DNA from: Coprinopsis marcescibilis
Taxonomy: Eukaryota; Basidiomycota; Agaricomycetes; Agaricales; Psathyrellaceae
DNA: 39,265 nucleotides
Reading direction: 5' to 3'
Assembly: GCA_004369085.1 (NCBI GenBank)
Contig: ML210356.1
Coordinates: 11,512 to 50,776 of the forward strand
Below, piece after piece: positions 20,205-30,725 of this stretch (positions are counted from its first letter, which is position 1; every line of letters begins with the position of its first letter). The position numbers and the translations under genes were made by a program. Under the pieces are notes generated by a model. It ran no database searches. It was not told the origin of the DNA and worked only from the letters and a program-made list of their open reading frames with translations.

Positions 20205-22310
20205 AACTCAAAGCCAACCACTGGCAAGAAACTCGATTTGGCCAACTATGTTGAGGACCCAACCTGTTTTGAGACCATCTGGTGCTCTTTACCTGTCAAC
20301 AATGATCTCATTGAAGATGCCTTGTGGGAACTCCATCAATCCTCATCTACCATCAACATTGACGATCTCGTCAACCAACCCATCGCAGAAATTCCTGTCC
20401 ATCTGGACAAACTTGCATTCCATGCTAACGCCAACCATAGTTCTGATGAGAAGACTGAGATCTTTGATTCAGGCTGCACTCGCCATATGACCCCTCATCA
20501 AGATCTGCTCACCAACTACCGCCCTCTGGCCAACCAAATCATTTGAGCAGCAAATTCTCAAACCTTTCTGGCAAAAGGCATAGGTCAAATGACCATCAAG
20601 CTTCTGCTTGGTGACAGTCATCACACTGTTCAACTCAAGGGTTCTCTACTGCCCTGAGATTCACACCACCCTCCTATCCATCGGCCACATCAATGAAGCC
20701 AGTTTCACCTGTATGTTCAAAGGAGGCGAACTCCGTGTTTACAACCCATCTGGAAATCTTATTGGCATCATCCCCAAGTCACTGAATTGACTCTACCAAG
20801 TCTCCACCCAAAGCATCGAATCCGCTTACTCTGCAACTTCGAAGGAACCCCTAATTTCCCTCTACAAGGCGCGTTGCCGTCTCGGGCACATCAACTATGC
20901 CTACATCAAGCATCTGCTCAAGGATCCCGAAGTCCGTGGCTTCAGGCTCGACCCCGCTCGCATGGAGGAGGTTGAATGCGAGAGCTGCATCAAGGGAAAA
21001 GCTCGTCGCAAGGACATCCCCAAATCCCACACTTCTGCCCGCGCCACCAATTTTGGCGACTTAGTCCATATGGACGTCTGGGGACCTGCTCCACTCCGCA
21101 CAATCAACCACGCGATCTACACGCTCAGCATCCTCGACGAACACAGCTATTGGATCGAGGAGCTTTTACTCAAGTCCAAGGATGAGGCATTACCACGTTA
21201 CAAGACCTACACAACCATGCTCAAGGAGCAACACCAGGCCAAGATCAAGATCCTACATTCCGATCGCGGGGGAGAATTCTTATCAAAGGAATTTACTCGA
21301 TATCTCGAATCTGAAGGCACCATCAGGAAGCTTACCATTCACGACACTCCAGAAGACAACAGCACTGTTGAACACTCACATGGCATGATATTCAATGGCA
21401 TTTGCACCATCCTTTCCAGTTCTCAGCTACCCCACTGGTTATGGGGATATGCAATTGAATTCACCGTTTACATCTGGAATCGCACTCCAAAGAAAGCCAT
21501 TGGTATGAAGACACCATACGAACTCCGCTTCGACAAGAAGCCCAACCTATCTTGACTCCGCCCCTTCGGTGCCATTTGTTTTGTTACTCGCATCCCTAAC
21601 TCCAAGCTCGCCGAGAGAGCTGTGGAAGCATGCTGGATCAATCCTGATCCAGAATCCAAAGGTCATTGGATCTATTGGCCATCTCAACGCACTATCACTG
21701 TGGAACGTGATGTTGTCTTTTCCACTCGCGAAATTCCCCGAATTGAGGGGGAGTTATCTGATATTGATTGGGAACTCAAACCAGTCGATACAATTCCGGA
21801 AAATTCACCACAATCCGACATTCCAGCCCCTGCTCCTATCCCCATTGATGCATCTGAGGAACTCAACGAAATCCACAAGCCAGTTGATCCCAACATCCTT
21901 CACACCAAACACTCTGCTCGCCCATCACAAAAACTCCGCGACATTGCTGAAGGACTTGCTCACGCCAACCTTGTTGAAGAAGTCGCTTTATCAGCCACTC
22001 TATCCAACTCATCTGCCAAGGCCATCGCTTTCAATCCCTATACCGTCAAAGAAGCTCAACAACAATCTGATTGGCCAAAATGGGAAGCAGCCATGTATGA
22101 CGAAATGAAACGACTCCAAGATTGTGACACATACACCATCGTCAATCCACCACCTGACGTCAACATCATTGCAAGCAAATGGGTATTCCACACTAAACGT
22201 GATGCATCAGCACATGTCACCGGCCATCGAGCTCGCCTAGTCGCCAAAGGTTTCACCCAAGTTGAAGGAGTTGATTACTACTCTGACGACACTTATGCTT
22301 CTGTTGCCTG
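20101..22310 (+). pseudogene. copia Pol, protease to integrase to start of RT
   Basis: The aspartic protease core DSGCTRHMT starts at 20466. A frameshift near 20640 separates HTVQLK from VLYCPEIHTTLLSIG. The GAG-pre-integrase segment has the RLGHINYAYIKHLL and CESCIKGK zinc residues. The integrase core carries its three acids: HMDVWGP (Asp at 21073-21075), HSDRGGEF (Asp at 21262-21264) and STVEHSH (Glu at 21370-21372). The RT begins with ASKWVFHTKRD and LVAKGFTQVEGVDY. TGA codons at 20544-20546, 20788-20790, 21553-21555 and 22309-22311 all sit at positions where the family commonly has Arg. Several conserved residues near the integrase Glu look like CG to CA changes as well. Protein would be cut short at each stop. 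Confidence 0.85.
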
Positions 22311-22311
22311 A

Positions 22312-23209
22312 CTTGCATCATCCCGTTCCCTCATCGCTCTTGCCAATTGCAATGCAATGGCTGGTCTATTCATCAGATGGACATCAAGTCAGCCTACCTG
22401 TACGGCAAACTCGACAAGAACGAATGCATCTATCTTTGACCACCTGAACACGTCAAGATACCAGGTCTTAAACCTGGGCAAGTTCTCAAGTTAAACGCTG
22501 CTCTCTATGGTCTTAAGCAAGCAGGTTGCCATTGGTACACCACACTCCAGTCCATCCTTGAAGATAAACTCAACTTCACCCGATCTGAACATGACAACAC
22601 CGTCTTCTACCGTCACTTCAGTGACAAATCTGTCCAGATCATATTCACCCACGTCAATGACACCACTCTCATCACCCCTAACAATGCTGCCATGCACATC
22701 CTCAAAGGACTTGTCAAGAAGCACCTTGATGTCACCGATGGTGGGGAACTTCACTGGCTACTTGGCATTGAAGTCATCTGTGATTGCACTGCCTGGACCC
22801 TTTCACTTTCCCAGAAGGCCTGCATTGATTCCATCATTCAACGTTACCTGGTCTTCGACAATTCCCAGCGCAGCAAGTCATCCATCCCCTTTGATCCAGC
22901 TATCGTCTTTACCAAAGAAGATGAACCCCAAACACCCGAGGACATTTCCCTCATGTGCAAACTTCCATATTGTGAAGCTCTGGGAGCTCTCATGTACTGC
23001 GCTGTCACAACTTGACCTGATATTTCCTACTCCGTCTCACAGCTATCACGCTACTCTGCCAATCCTGGCCACAAGCACTGGCATGCTTTATGCAAGGTTT
23101 ATGCCTATCTCAACCAAACCCATGATTACCAACTCACTTACGGACATGACACCCCTTCCATTCATGGATTCTCCAACGCCAACAGCATGTCATCCCCTGA
23201 TCACCATGC
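22312..23209 (+). pseudogene. copia RT, C-terminal part, with altered YVDD box
   Basis: After a frameshift near 22360 the frame continues with HQMDIKSAYLYGKLD, ALYGLKQAG and HWLLGIEV, typical copia RT. The catalytic YVDD box reads HVND (22650-22661): the first Asp of the pair is Asn. In a gtc-aat context this is what a CG to CA change on the opposite strand would give from gat. TGA at 22437-22439 (after CIYL) and 23013-23015 (before PDISYSVSQLSRYS) again fall at Arg positions of the family. The RNase H start (HGFSNANSMSSPDHHA) ends at the Tc1 insertion at 23210. Confidence 0.85.
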
Positions 23210-23211
23210 TA

Positions 23212-24871
23212 CAGTGGCGTGCAAAGGTAATGCACGTGACTTGTCGTGTACAGTGTTGTCCCTTCATCAGCATATATCTCAGCTTAAACGGCATGTATTG
23301 ACACAAGACTTTACATACATAATGCGGTGTATACATTACTTCAATCATATAAGAATGAGAGAAAACAGGGGATACAGTGTGGAGAAATTTCAGTATGGAC
23401 CAATGTATCAAAATGCGCGAAATTGATCTGAAGTTCATCAGCGCAGCATTCAGTAATCAGTATAGCTAGAGACAGAAAACACTCACAGTTGCTTAGTACT
23501 TGGTATAAGCTCCCTTTGCCTCAAAAAGAGCATCAATTCTCCAAGGGATTGAGTCATATAAGTGCCGGATATAAGCAATATCCAGCCCTGCCCACTCTTC
23601 CTGCAATGCCACCCAAAGTTCCTCGATATTTCGTGGCTGGACTTCTCAGTGGCGGATTTGTCAATCAACTTCGTCCCATGCATGCTCTATGATGTTCTGA
23701 TCTGGTGACAAGGGTGCCCAAGGGAGTATGTCGATGTTTTGATCATGGAACCATTTGGTGGCAAGCTTGGATGTGTGTTTTGGATCGTGATCTTGCTGAA
23801 AAATCATGGTATGTGGCTGTACTTTTCGGTCCCTAAGGGAACATAAGAATGACTCCTCCAGAATAGACACGTACTGGACAGCATTCATGCGTCCAATAAC
23901 ACGGTGAAGCCAGCCAGGCCCATTGTATGACAAACATCCCCAAACTTGGATGCTGCCACCGCCATGCTTCACCGTCTTTGAGACATTCTGTGGGAGAAAC
24001 TCCTCCCCAGGCCTCCTGCGGCAGTATGTCTTCCCATCCGAACCGAAAAGATTAAATTTGGACTCATCTGTATACCAGACTTTACGCCAAAAAATATTCT
24101 TCTTCTCGCAGAATGTAGATGCCCATGAAAGGCGCCTGGAAATGTGTATTGGAGAGAGCCAAGGCTTCTTCCGGCACACCCTGCCATGCAGACCCTTCCA
24201 TATAAACATCCTACAGACTGTGGTAGCATGCCGCTCAGGGAATAGCTTGCGTTGGACTTGAGTTGCATTACGGCATGTGTTTGAGGCTATCAGCCTGCAT
24301 GCACGGCGCTCTGCATGGGGAGTTATTGCCCTTGGCCTACCCAGAACTTTGGCCCTTGCATAGAAGTTGGGCTCTGGGCCTTGCTTTTCCAAGCTGCTGA
24401 AAGTCCGGGATGCAGCAGATCGCGAGACCCCAAGAGTATTCCCAATTTCTTCAAAGGTTTTCCCATCAGATCTGCGCATGTGCCATATTCTGGCTTTCTT
24501 GGTTGGTGTACATACAACCATTGGTAGAAGTCATAGAGTGTGTGTTGAGAGTTATGTGCCCAAGTTTGAGAGTATATGAGTTGAATGAATTAAAGATATG
24601 GTGGTATTTGTACTATGGTGTGGATTGCACATCAACCACCATACACATTTCTCACAGGCACATAATGATGGCGTCATAGTGCCGTTCCCAAGCGACCATG
24701 ATGCTCAAATCTTGGGCTATGGACTTGCTAATGTCTGTAGTCTATACACATTATTTCTTGTATTTTCCTGTACAATGAGTGGCTTGTGATGGCAAGATGA
24801 ATATGACGTTGAATTGCGGCAGCGCATTCGTGAGAACTTTCTGATGCATGCATTACTTTTGCATGCCACTG
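23212..24871 (-). mobile_element. Tc1/mariner-type transposon nested in the copia RNase H
   Basis: Ends are CAGTGGCGTGCAAAGGTAAT on the left and CAGTGGCATGCAAAAGTAAT read inward from the right. TA duplications lie at 23210-23211 and 24872-24873. The 1660-bp element splits the copia codons for HHA and ISGY; removing it with one TA would restore the host frame across the junction. It therefore inserted after the copia element was in place. A single transposase gene lies on the minus strand. Confidence 0.92.
23493..24521 (-). pseudogene. Tc1-type DDE transposase, two in-frame TGA
   Basis: The frame runs 342 codons from ATG at 24521 to a TAA at 23493-23495, the usual size for Tc1 transposases. 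The N-terminal paired helix-turn-helix region (TFEEIGNTLGVSRSAASR) is followed by a catalytic core with YTDESKFNLFGSDG, FQQDHDPKHTS and SPDQNIIEHAWDEVD, so the DDE acids are present. Two TGA codons shortly after the last motif (the first directly following DEVD, 23658-23663 region) interrupt the C-terminal part; both fall where Tc1 proteins have Arg. The product would cut and paste DNA into TA sites. The truncated protein of 286 residues keeps the whole catalytic triad but lacks the C-terminal 50 residues, so activity is doubtful. Confidence 0.88.
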
Positions 24872-24873
24872 TA

Positions 24874-25289
24874 TTTCCGGTTACATCTTTATGATAGACA
24901 GTGGCGCTGTTTCCTGGTCTTCCAAGCAACAGGAACTTGTTACCCTCTCCACTACTGAGGCCAAATACCTTGCCCTCACCCATGCCACTAAGGAAGCCAT
25001 CTGGTTACAAAACCTGCTCTCCGAAGTTTTCACTGACATCAATGTCCATCCCTTTCCACTTCATTCCGATAACATGTCTGCCATCGCTCTTGCTTGTGAC
25101 AACCACTATCATTCACACACCAAGCACATTGACATCCGATTTCACTTCATCCGCTATTCCATTGAAGACAGAACGATCAAGCTCATATTTTGTCCGACTG
25201 CATCTATGACTGCCAACATCTTTACGAAGGCTCTTCCTTCTGTCAAAGCCAAACACTTCGCTATGTCCATGGGACTCCACTTGGTTTGA
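24874..25289 (+). pseudogene. copia RNase H, C-terminal part after the Tc1 insertion
   Basis: The open frame reads GYIFMIDSGAVSWSSKQQ, LSTTEAKYLAL and HSDNMSAIALA, ending HTKHIDIRFHFIR and IFTKALPS. These are the conserved copia RNase H segments, with their Glu and Asp residues intact. It has no internal stop. The stop at 25287-25289 is followed at once by the polypurine tract gaggggga and the 3' LTR, as expected for this order. Confidence 0.9.
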
Positions 25290-25296
25290 GGGGGAG

Positions 25297-25675
25297 TGTT
25301 GGAATTCTACATTGCTTACTTGTTTACTTGTCTCTCCATTTCATATCATATGCTATGTATGCAGCCATATGGCTATGTCTTTGGTCTTACTCATTCTTAT
25401 CTCTTATGACTCTATGTGACTCATATCTAGTTGGACATTGCTATATGCTTACTGATACTCTTATCTACATGTGATACGACTGCACATGAACACTTTACAT
25501 AACCTCTTCTACACAGTATAAATACTGGTATCCCTATTCTGTATTCTATAGAGCTATCCAATTGTCTTTACTGCCTCTGCAGTCCATTCCTCTATCTCTA
25601 TAGCTAGATGTTATCGTTTGCACTCTCCAGTATCATCAGGTACTGTTACTGTTGCACCCATACACTTATTCTCAT
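25297..25675 (+). repeat. 3' LTR of the copia element
   Basis: Starts tgttggaattctac directly after the polypurine tract (25288-25296). It carries a TATAAATA box at 25517-25524 about 220 bp from its start, which would mark the U3 promoter. The end near 25675 is not exact because the 5' LTR lacks this part for comparison. Confidence 0.8.
25517..25524 (+). promoter_or_regulatory. TATA box in the copia 3' LTR
   Basis: TATAAATA inside the U3-like part of the LTR; the equivalent region is deleted from the 5' LTR, so the element has lost its own promoter copy upstream of gag. Confidence 0.5.
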
Positions 25676-25730
25676 AGCGGATACAGGCATATAGGGGTTA
25701 TATGAGGACGCTGGCCATGCATTGCTCAAA

Positions 25731-27990
25731 GCAGCAAAAATCGGACAAAATGATGGCATCATCACCTCACCAGCGGGATGACACGCTTTTTTGTTCCTTG
25801 TCTTCGTCCCAAGACGACCAGGTGCAGACGAGCTCTTGTTCTGGTCAGTAAAATAGCTTTGCCACTTATAACCAATCTAATGGCTTTACAGACTGCAGGA
25901 TTCTGCTTGACCGCATGTTCACATTCAGCCTGCGCAAGAAATCTGCGTTGGCTGCATGTACAGTGTCCCTGGAGAGTGTCAGCATCAGCACAGGGCCCAA
26001 CGCAAACGAGGGCTCGGCTCTGGAAGTTGTCGTCTCCTCCCAATGTCACTCACTCACTATCCTGCCAACTGTCATGCAACCCCCGTAGCCTACCAAACCA
26101 AATAGCATGAAATCACGCCATGCGCTGCTGAAATGCTTGCCCCCGATGCCCTCGTTTGCCAGCTCCAAGTATAATCTCAAGCACAAGGCCCTGGAGCGAG
26201 GGAAGATCGGCGGAACGAGTCTGAAAACCAAGACACGCAGCAGAACCATGTCATCAGCAGCAACAGCATCAACAGAGCAGCCACGATCACCACTGCCAAT
26301 GATAGTGATTACGATAACAAACACCCCGAAGCGGAGGAGGAACAGCAACCACACCAGCGAGTCTAGAACAGTCCCTTTGTCAGCCTCGCCCCAACAGCAC
26401 TCAATGCCAACACTGCTCTGCACAACAATGCTAGCAATAATGCTGGATCGGAACAAGACTTCCCGCCTCCTACGCGTGTATGGCGATCAACCAATCCAGG
26501 GCCAACCAGCGCCTCCCCAGAGGCCATCCCTTTCTTCAGCACGATGTTGCGGCAACCACAGAGGATGTGCCCACGATTGATGATCACAGATGCCCCGCTA
26601 ATCAAACAAGCTTTTGCCCACCCCTCGCACTAGCAGGTTCCAGCACCCTCACCATCAGCATCCACAAAACCCACTACATGGACACAAAGCTGCTCTGTCC
26701 CTACCTCATACGAGCCTCTCCCATTACATCTCCAATCCCAGGCCATGATGCATGATGTACCGCACCCTCTTGCTGTTTACCATGTTCCACGCCACCGCCG
26801 CTCCTACTCCCCATCCTCCGATGTTAAAACAACACAGCAATCGCCTCCTCTTTCAGCTTTAGTTTCCGTTAGTGATCAGGGGACCGAGACGGAGGTCTTG
26901 CTGGTCCTGCTGACGTGAACCCAGGATCGTCATAGACGGCAATTAGGAGAGCGATGCCGCTACAGAGGACCAATTTGAAGCTTCTGTGGTACGTCTTGCT
27001 CGCTAGTTCCCTTGCTTCCTTCTGACATTGCTCTAGACGACGATATGGATATTTCAGTGGGTTTGTCGAATAATAGCGACGATATGGACGACAACAACAA
27101 GCAGGACACCCAGCTGCGGGTGTCAACCTCCTGCCAACAGCACCGCTGGTCTGCGCGAGGCAGGGTCGTCGTATACAAAGATGCAGACAACAACACAGAT
27201 GGCGAGGAGGATGTGGATGTGGACGTGGACGCTGATGGAGATGCAGGCGTCAACGTAGATGGCGAACCCGGGATTGCCACAGGCCGCAATGACGAGGACA
27301 AGGATAGCAATGCTGCTATGGAAGACCAAATCAAAGCTTGGCGGTATGTCTTGCTCTCCAGTTCCCTTTGCTTCCTTCTGACTCTCCTCTCTAGGGTCAT
27401 GGATACCACAGCGCTCCCAGAGGGCTTTGATCCCTCAAGAAGGACAACCAGACTGCACCCACGCTCAGGATCAAGCTTAAAATGGGAAAAAACATTGTTT
27501 TGAGCTCGAGTAACAGCACGGCTGGTGGACCCGCTACCCCCAGTGAACTAGATGAGGATGTTGCCCCCCAAAGGGCAAGTGCAAGAGGCAACGCCAAAGG
27601 AAACAGAAAAGCACAGGCATCACCACGTAGTGAGTTTCTAATTCCCCCTCTCCGCGCTCTCCATCACCAACTCTGACATCTCATTTACCTTTTCCCAGAA
27701 TGACCAGCTGCCCCTTGAGTCGTCAAGCCATCAGCTCGCAACATCAGAACACTAGCATTAAGGGAGCAAGTCGAATCCAAAGAATCGGTCTCAAATCCCA
27801 GTGACAGCGACCCCTCTGCCGCCTCGTCTGAAGACGGGCTCACGTCCACCACTGGCTCTGCCTTGGGCACAACCAGTGGGAGCGCACGCCCCATGACCAC
27901 CCAGCAGGCTGTCCTCGCCAGCATGGTCGATTCTTCGCACGTCACGCTCAAAGAATCCAGTCGGCCAAAGAAGCAGCCCCTTTCTGAGAT
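25731..27990 (+). repeat. Segmental duplication copy C
   Basis: It aligns with copy B, sharing the gcgggatgacacgc block (25773), the gtcagta intron candidate near 25845, the NTPKRRR frame and the acidic and IES2-like segments. It retains about 240 bp near 26640-26880 that B lacks. The frame 26107-26580 (157 codons) is the longest version of the basic, Ser/Pro-rich peptide here; no family is recognised. Frames differ between copies, so current coding ability is doubtful. Confidence 0.75.
27012..27990 (+). pseudogene. Acidic plus IES2-like (INO80 subunit) fragment, copy C
   Basis: The acidic frame 27012-27503 (DDDMDISVG, many Asp, then GEEDVDVDVDADGDA) is followed by LRIKLKMG and STAGGPATPSELDED. 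A probable intron comes next, then ARPMTTQQAVLASMVDSSHV and KKQPLSEMEFAL. In fungal Ies2 the T-x-R-Q...DSSHVSL stretch and a LxExExAL stretch come right before the PAPA-1 helix. Here the sequence changes to an unrelated GC-rich frame (PGWEVPEEYPSAAAIEREL) exactly at that point. This looks like a 3'-truncated or fused pseudogene copy. Ies2 acts in the nucleus in the INO80 remodelling complex. The identification relies on recall of the family pattern. Confidence 0.5.
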
Positions 27991-28480
27991 GGAATTTGCA
28001 TTGCCTGGGTGGGAGGTCCCGGAGGAGTACCCCAGTGCGGCAGCGATTGAGCGGGAACTGGATCCAAATGTGCGCGTGCAGATGGGTTTGTGGGTGCGGA
28101 GGCGCCAGCTTGAGCTGGGGGCGGGTGTGCCGATGGATGTGGAGGGTGGTGGGGGTGTGCCGGGTTGAGGACCGGGGGTGTGGGGGGAAGAGAAAGTACC
28201 GGTGTGCGAAGGATTGGACGGTGGGGGCCTGTGGGATGGTCCATTTGAAGGTGTTAGAGATGGGGTGGGTGGGGAGTTAGGTGTGGAGGTGGAGATTGTG
28301 TGCAAGGGAGGTGGTTACCATTCTTGTTTAGTTCAGCGTGTTGGATAGTTTAATACTGTACCTTTTATCTTGTACTATCTCCTATGTTGCTCCATCCTCC
28401 TGCGTTCGTGAGAGAGAGAGGGTGCTATCTTGGCCGAAAGGTACACAATGGATATTTGCATGCTATTTGTAATTCCTTTG
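27991..28480. other. GC- and G-rich stretch at the end of unit C
   Basis: The 27863-28168 frame continues into a W/E/R-rich end without known motif, followed by G-rich ggtgggggtgtg-type repeats to about 28270 and a (GA)n run near 28410. CpG content is ordinary up to about 28435. Confidence 0.5.
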
Positions 28481-29088
28481 TTAGAAACTAGAATAATTCT
28501 GTTTGTGAGGTGAAACTGAGGCTGGGCCCTGTGGAAAGAACACCACAGCAACCTTGCACTGTGTTAGGATGCACTGATGATTGACAGCAACATAAATGTA
28601 TATAAAGACCAGCTACCATTGACTGCAAAAGTTGAATGCATTTAACTAATGTCTGCTGGCTATGGAATGTAAGGTTCTGGGTCCAAGCTCCCTCAGAGGA
28701 ACAGCTGAGTGCAATTAAAGTTAACAGACCCACAAACAGGGACTTGAGGTTGAGCTCCAGGTTTCTTTGAAGAACAAGAGGTATCCAACAATTTGAACTG
28801 ATGCAAGGTCTGTCTACACCATTGGGTAGCACTCTAGGGTTCAGGTTCTGTTGATGCAATTTTTATAGGGCCTATGTTTTTCATCCAGACTCCAACAAGA
28901 CTCCAGAACATGTCTTGATGTGTGATGCAATGGTGATGTGCTTAGAACTCAACTTGTAAGCACTTTTTAAGCAAGAATCAGGGGGCAGGTCTGAATATGG
29001 GCTGTTGTGGGGGAACAGCCCTGTACCCAGTAGCAGTAGGAACATGAGTAGTCCCAGTGACACACAATTGGCCTGCAATGAGATAATA
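28481..29088. other. CpG-poor intergenic sequence, no gene
   Basis: Virtually no CpG is visible and TG/CA are frequent. The minus frame 28859-28488 has no recognisable motif. Confidence 0.5.
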
Positions 29089-29353
29089 CAACCCCCAGAC
29101 AAAAGTATCCAGACAACATCATCAGTGATTGTATCATCTTGTGCAACCCAGTTGTGGTGGATCTGCTCTTATCAAAGTGAAGGAGGGAAACATAGTGATA
29201 TATACTTGTACTATCACACATTAGCTATTGGATTCCCAATTTTTATTCATATCAATCCAAGCCTCTATAGTCAATGAGCCTGTCAAAAGGTGAGAGCTCC
29301 CAGCAATGATGATCAAAGTTACATGACATCCAGATACTTTTGTCCAGGGGCTG
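29089..29353. mobile_element. 265-bp MITE with Tc1/mariner-like ends
   Basis: Ends read caacccccagacaaaagtat (left) and, inverted, cagcccctggacaaaagtat (right), flanked by TA at 29087-29088 and 29354-29355. About 31 nt pair, and the mismatches are nearly all left CA against right TG, i.e. ancestral CpG changed on opposite strands. No coding capacity. A full-length parent element is not in the window. Confidence 0.85.
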
Positions 29354-29885
29354 TATATCACAGTTCAGTCAAGCAACTGCAGTTTGATAATCAAAATCTC
29401 AAATTCAATGGGGACCAGACCTGAAAGCCAGACAAGATGAGGCTGTACTGTTGGTGCAAAGGAAGAGTCCAGAAAGTTGTGGTGCTGAAGGGCGAAAATG
29501 GTTAGTCTATTGGGTTTGGGCTCATTATGTTTACAGCTACATGCTTTCCCCCTTGAGGAATGAAACACACTGGTAAAAGCTGGGCTTTCTGTGTAGCATT
29601 GAGTCAAATTTTGTGCACATCAACTGTAGTTGGTCACTGGTGGCATTTTCAAAGCCTGTTGTTGTTCTCAGGTGAAGGTAGGAGATACATATCTGCAACA
29701 AGTAATGAAAGGATCATCATGTTGGTGCATAGCAAGTGGGAGACCTAGGGGCAATGAAGAAGGATATTATTGAATCCTTTCTTGGTTGGCAGTCCTTTGA
29801 AGTAATAAAGGTGGTTGTATTCCAATAGATATTAGAGGACCTCTATCTTATTTTACCATAACTTTACAATTGATGCATGGATATA
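29354..29885. other. CpG-poor sequence between MITE and foldback element
   Basis: No gene recognised; one CpG noticed near 29490. Confidence 0.5.
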
Positions 29886-30487
29886 CACTAACAAGGCAAA
29901 AGTTTTGTCCCACCCACTTCTCAACAACTGCTCTATCAATTTATTATCTGTAAATTGGTAAAATTATATCTCTTTGAATGCATGTTGGACTGTGAATTTG
30001 GAGAGAATTCATTGAACATGTGGCTGGAAATCTGAGCATAAAGGCTGGCTTCAGAAATCAACTTCATGGGTGATTTTTTGGATGCTCTGAAAAAAATATT
30101 ACCATGTAGCCTACATATTTCTAAGCGTTTCAAACTTTGAATCATAGTATTCCATGCAGTACTTCTGGAGGTCTAAAAACCCCCAACTTGTGAGACCTAT
30201 ATCTCCAGAAGTACTGCATGGAATACTATGATTCAAAGTTTGAAACGCTTAGAAATATGTAGGCTACATGGTAATATTTTTTTCAGAGCATCCAAAAAAT
30301 CACCCATGAAGTTGATTTCTGAAGCCAGCCTTTATGCTCAGATTTCCAGCCACATGTTCAATGAATTCTCTCCAAATTCACAGTCCAACATGCATTCAAA
30401 GAGATATAATTTTACCAATTTACAGATAATAAATTGATAGAGCAGTTGTTGAGAAGTGGGTGGGACAAAACTTTTGCCTTGTTAGTG
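29886..30487. mobile_element. 602-bp foldback element with apparently perfect 285-bp arms
   Basis: Left arm 29886-30170 and right arm 30203-30487 are inverted copies in which I find no mismatch; a 32-bp spacer separates them. The ends are cactaacaaggcaaaag, flanked by TA at 29884-29885 and 30488-30489, as for Tc1/mariner-type insertions. The identical 69-residue frames on opposite strands (29936-30145 and 30228-30437) are a by-product of the palindrome and not genes. A transcript would fold into one long hairpin. Confidence 0.92.
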
Positions 30488-30725
30488 TAATTTACAAATG
30501 TTGGCTATAAGTGTAGCCTGTAGGTTGCAAGTCCTGCTTACTACTTAATTGTTGGAAAAGTCCTGTTGGTGTTCAAGTTTGTTTGAGCAGCACCTGTATG
30601 CCACTCACCACTTAAGTGGAAATAAGCAAAACCCAGAATTCATTCCAACTCCAATCCAACTGTTCAAGCCTCCTCATTTGGACACCAACAATTCAACATA
30701 ATAACTGCTGCCACATTTTCTTTAC
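30488..30725. other. Short CpG-poor spacer
   Basis: Nothing recognised; it adjoins the 3' end of the transposase relic. Confidence 0.4.

Larger units (their letters stand above)
18739..25675 (+). mobile_element. Ty1/copia retrotransposon, decayed, interrupted by a Tc1-type element
   Basis: Bounded by a truncated 5' LTR (18739-18891) and a 3' LTR starting at 25297, both beginning tgttggaattctac. The order Gag, protease, integrase, RT, RNase H is that of Pseudoviridae/copia. The exact right end lies near 25674-25676; flanks gcggg (18734-18738) and agcgga (25676-25681) suggest an imperfect 5-bp target duplication. The element has seven in-frame TGA codons, at least two frameshifts, a 5' deletion and an inserted transposon, so it is dead. 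Confidence 0.9.

Noticed and set aside
27685..28305. 206-codon minus-strand proline-rich frame
   Set aside because: Antisense shadow of the G-rich end of unit C; no start context, introns or motif.
29936..30437. Two identical 69-residue proteins on opposite strands
   Set aside because: They are the same sequence in the two arms of a palindrome; no motif, and the frame reflects lack of CpG-derived stops rather than coding.
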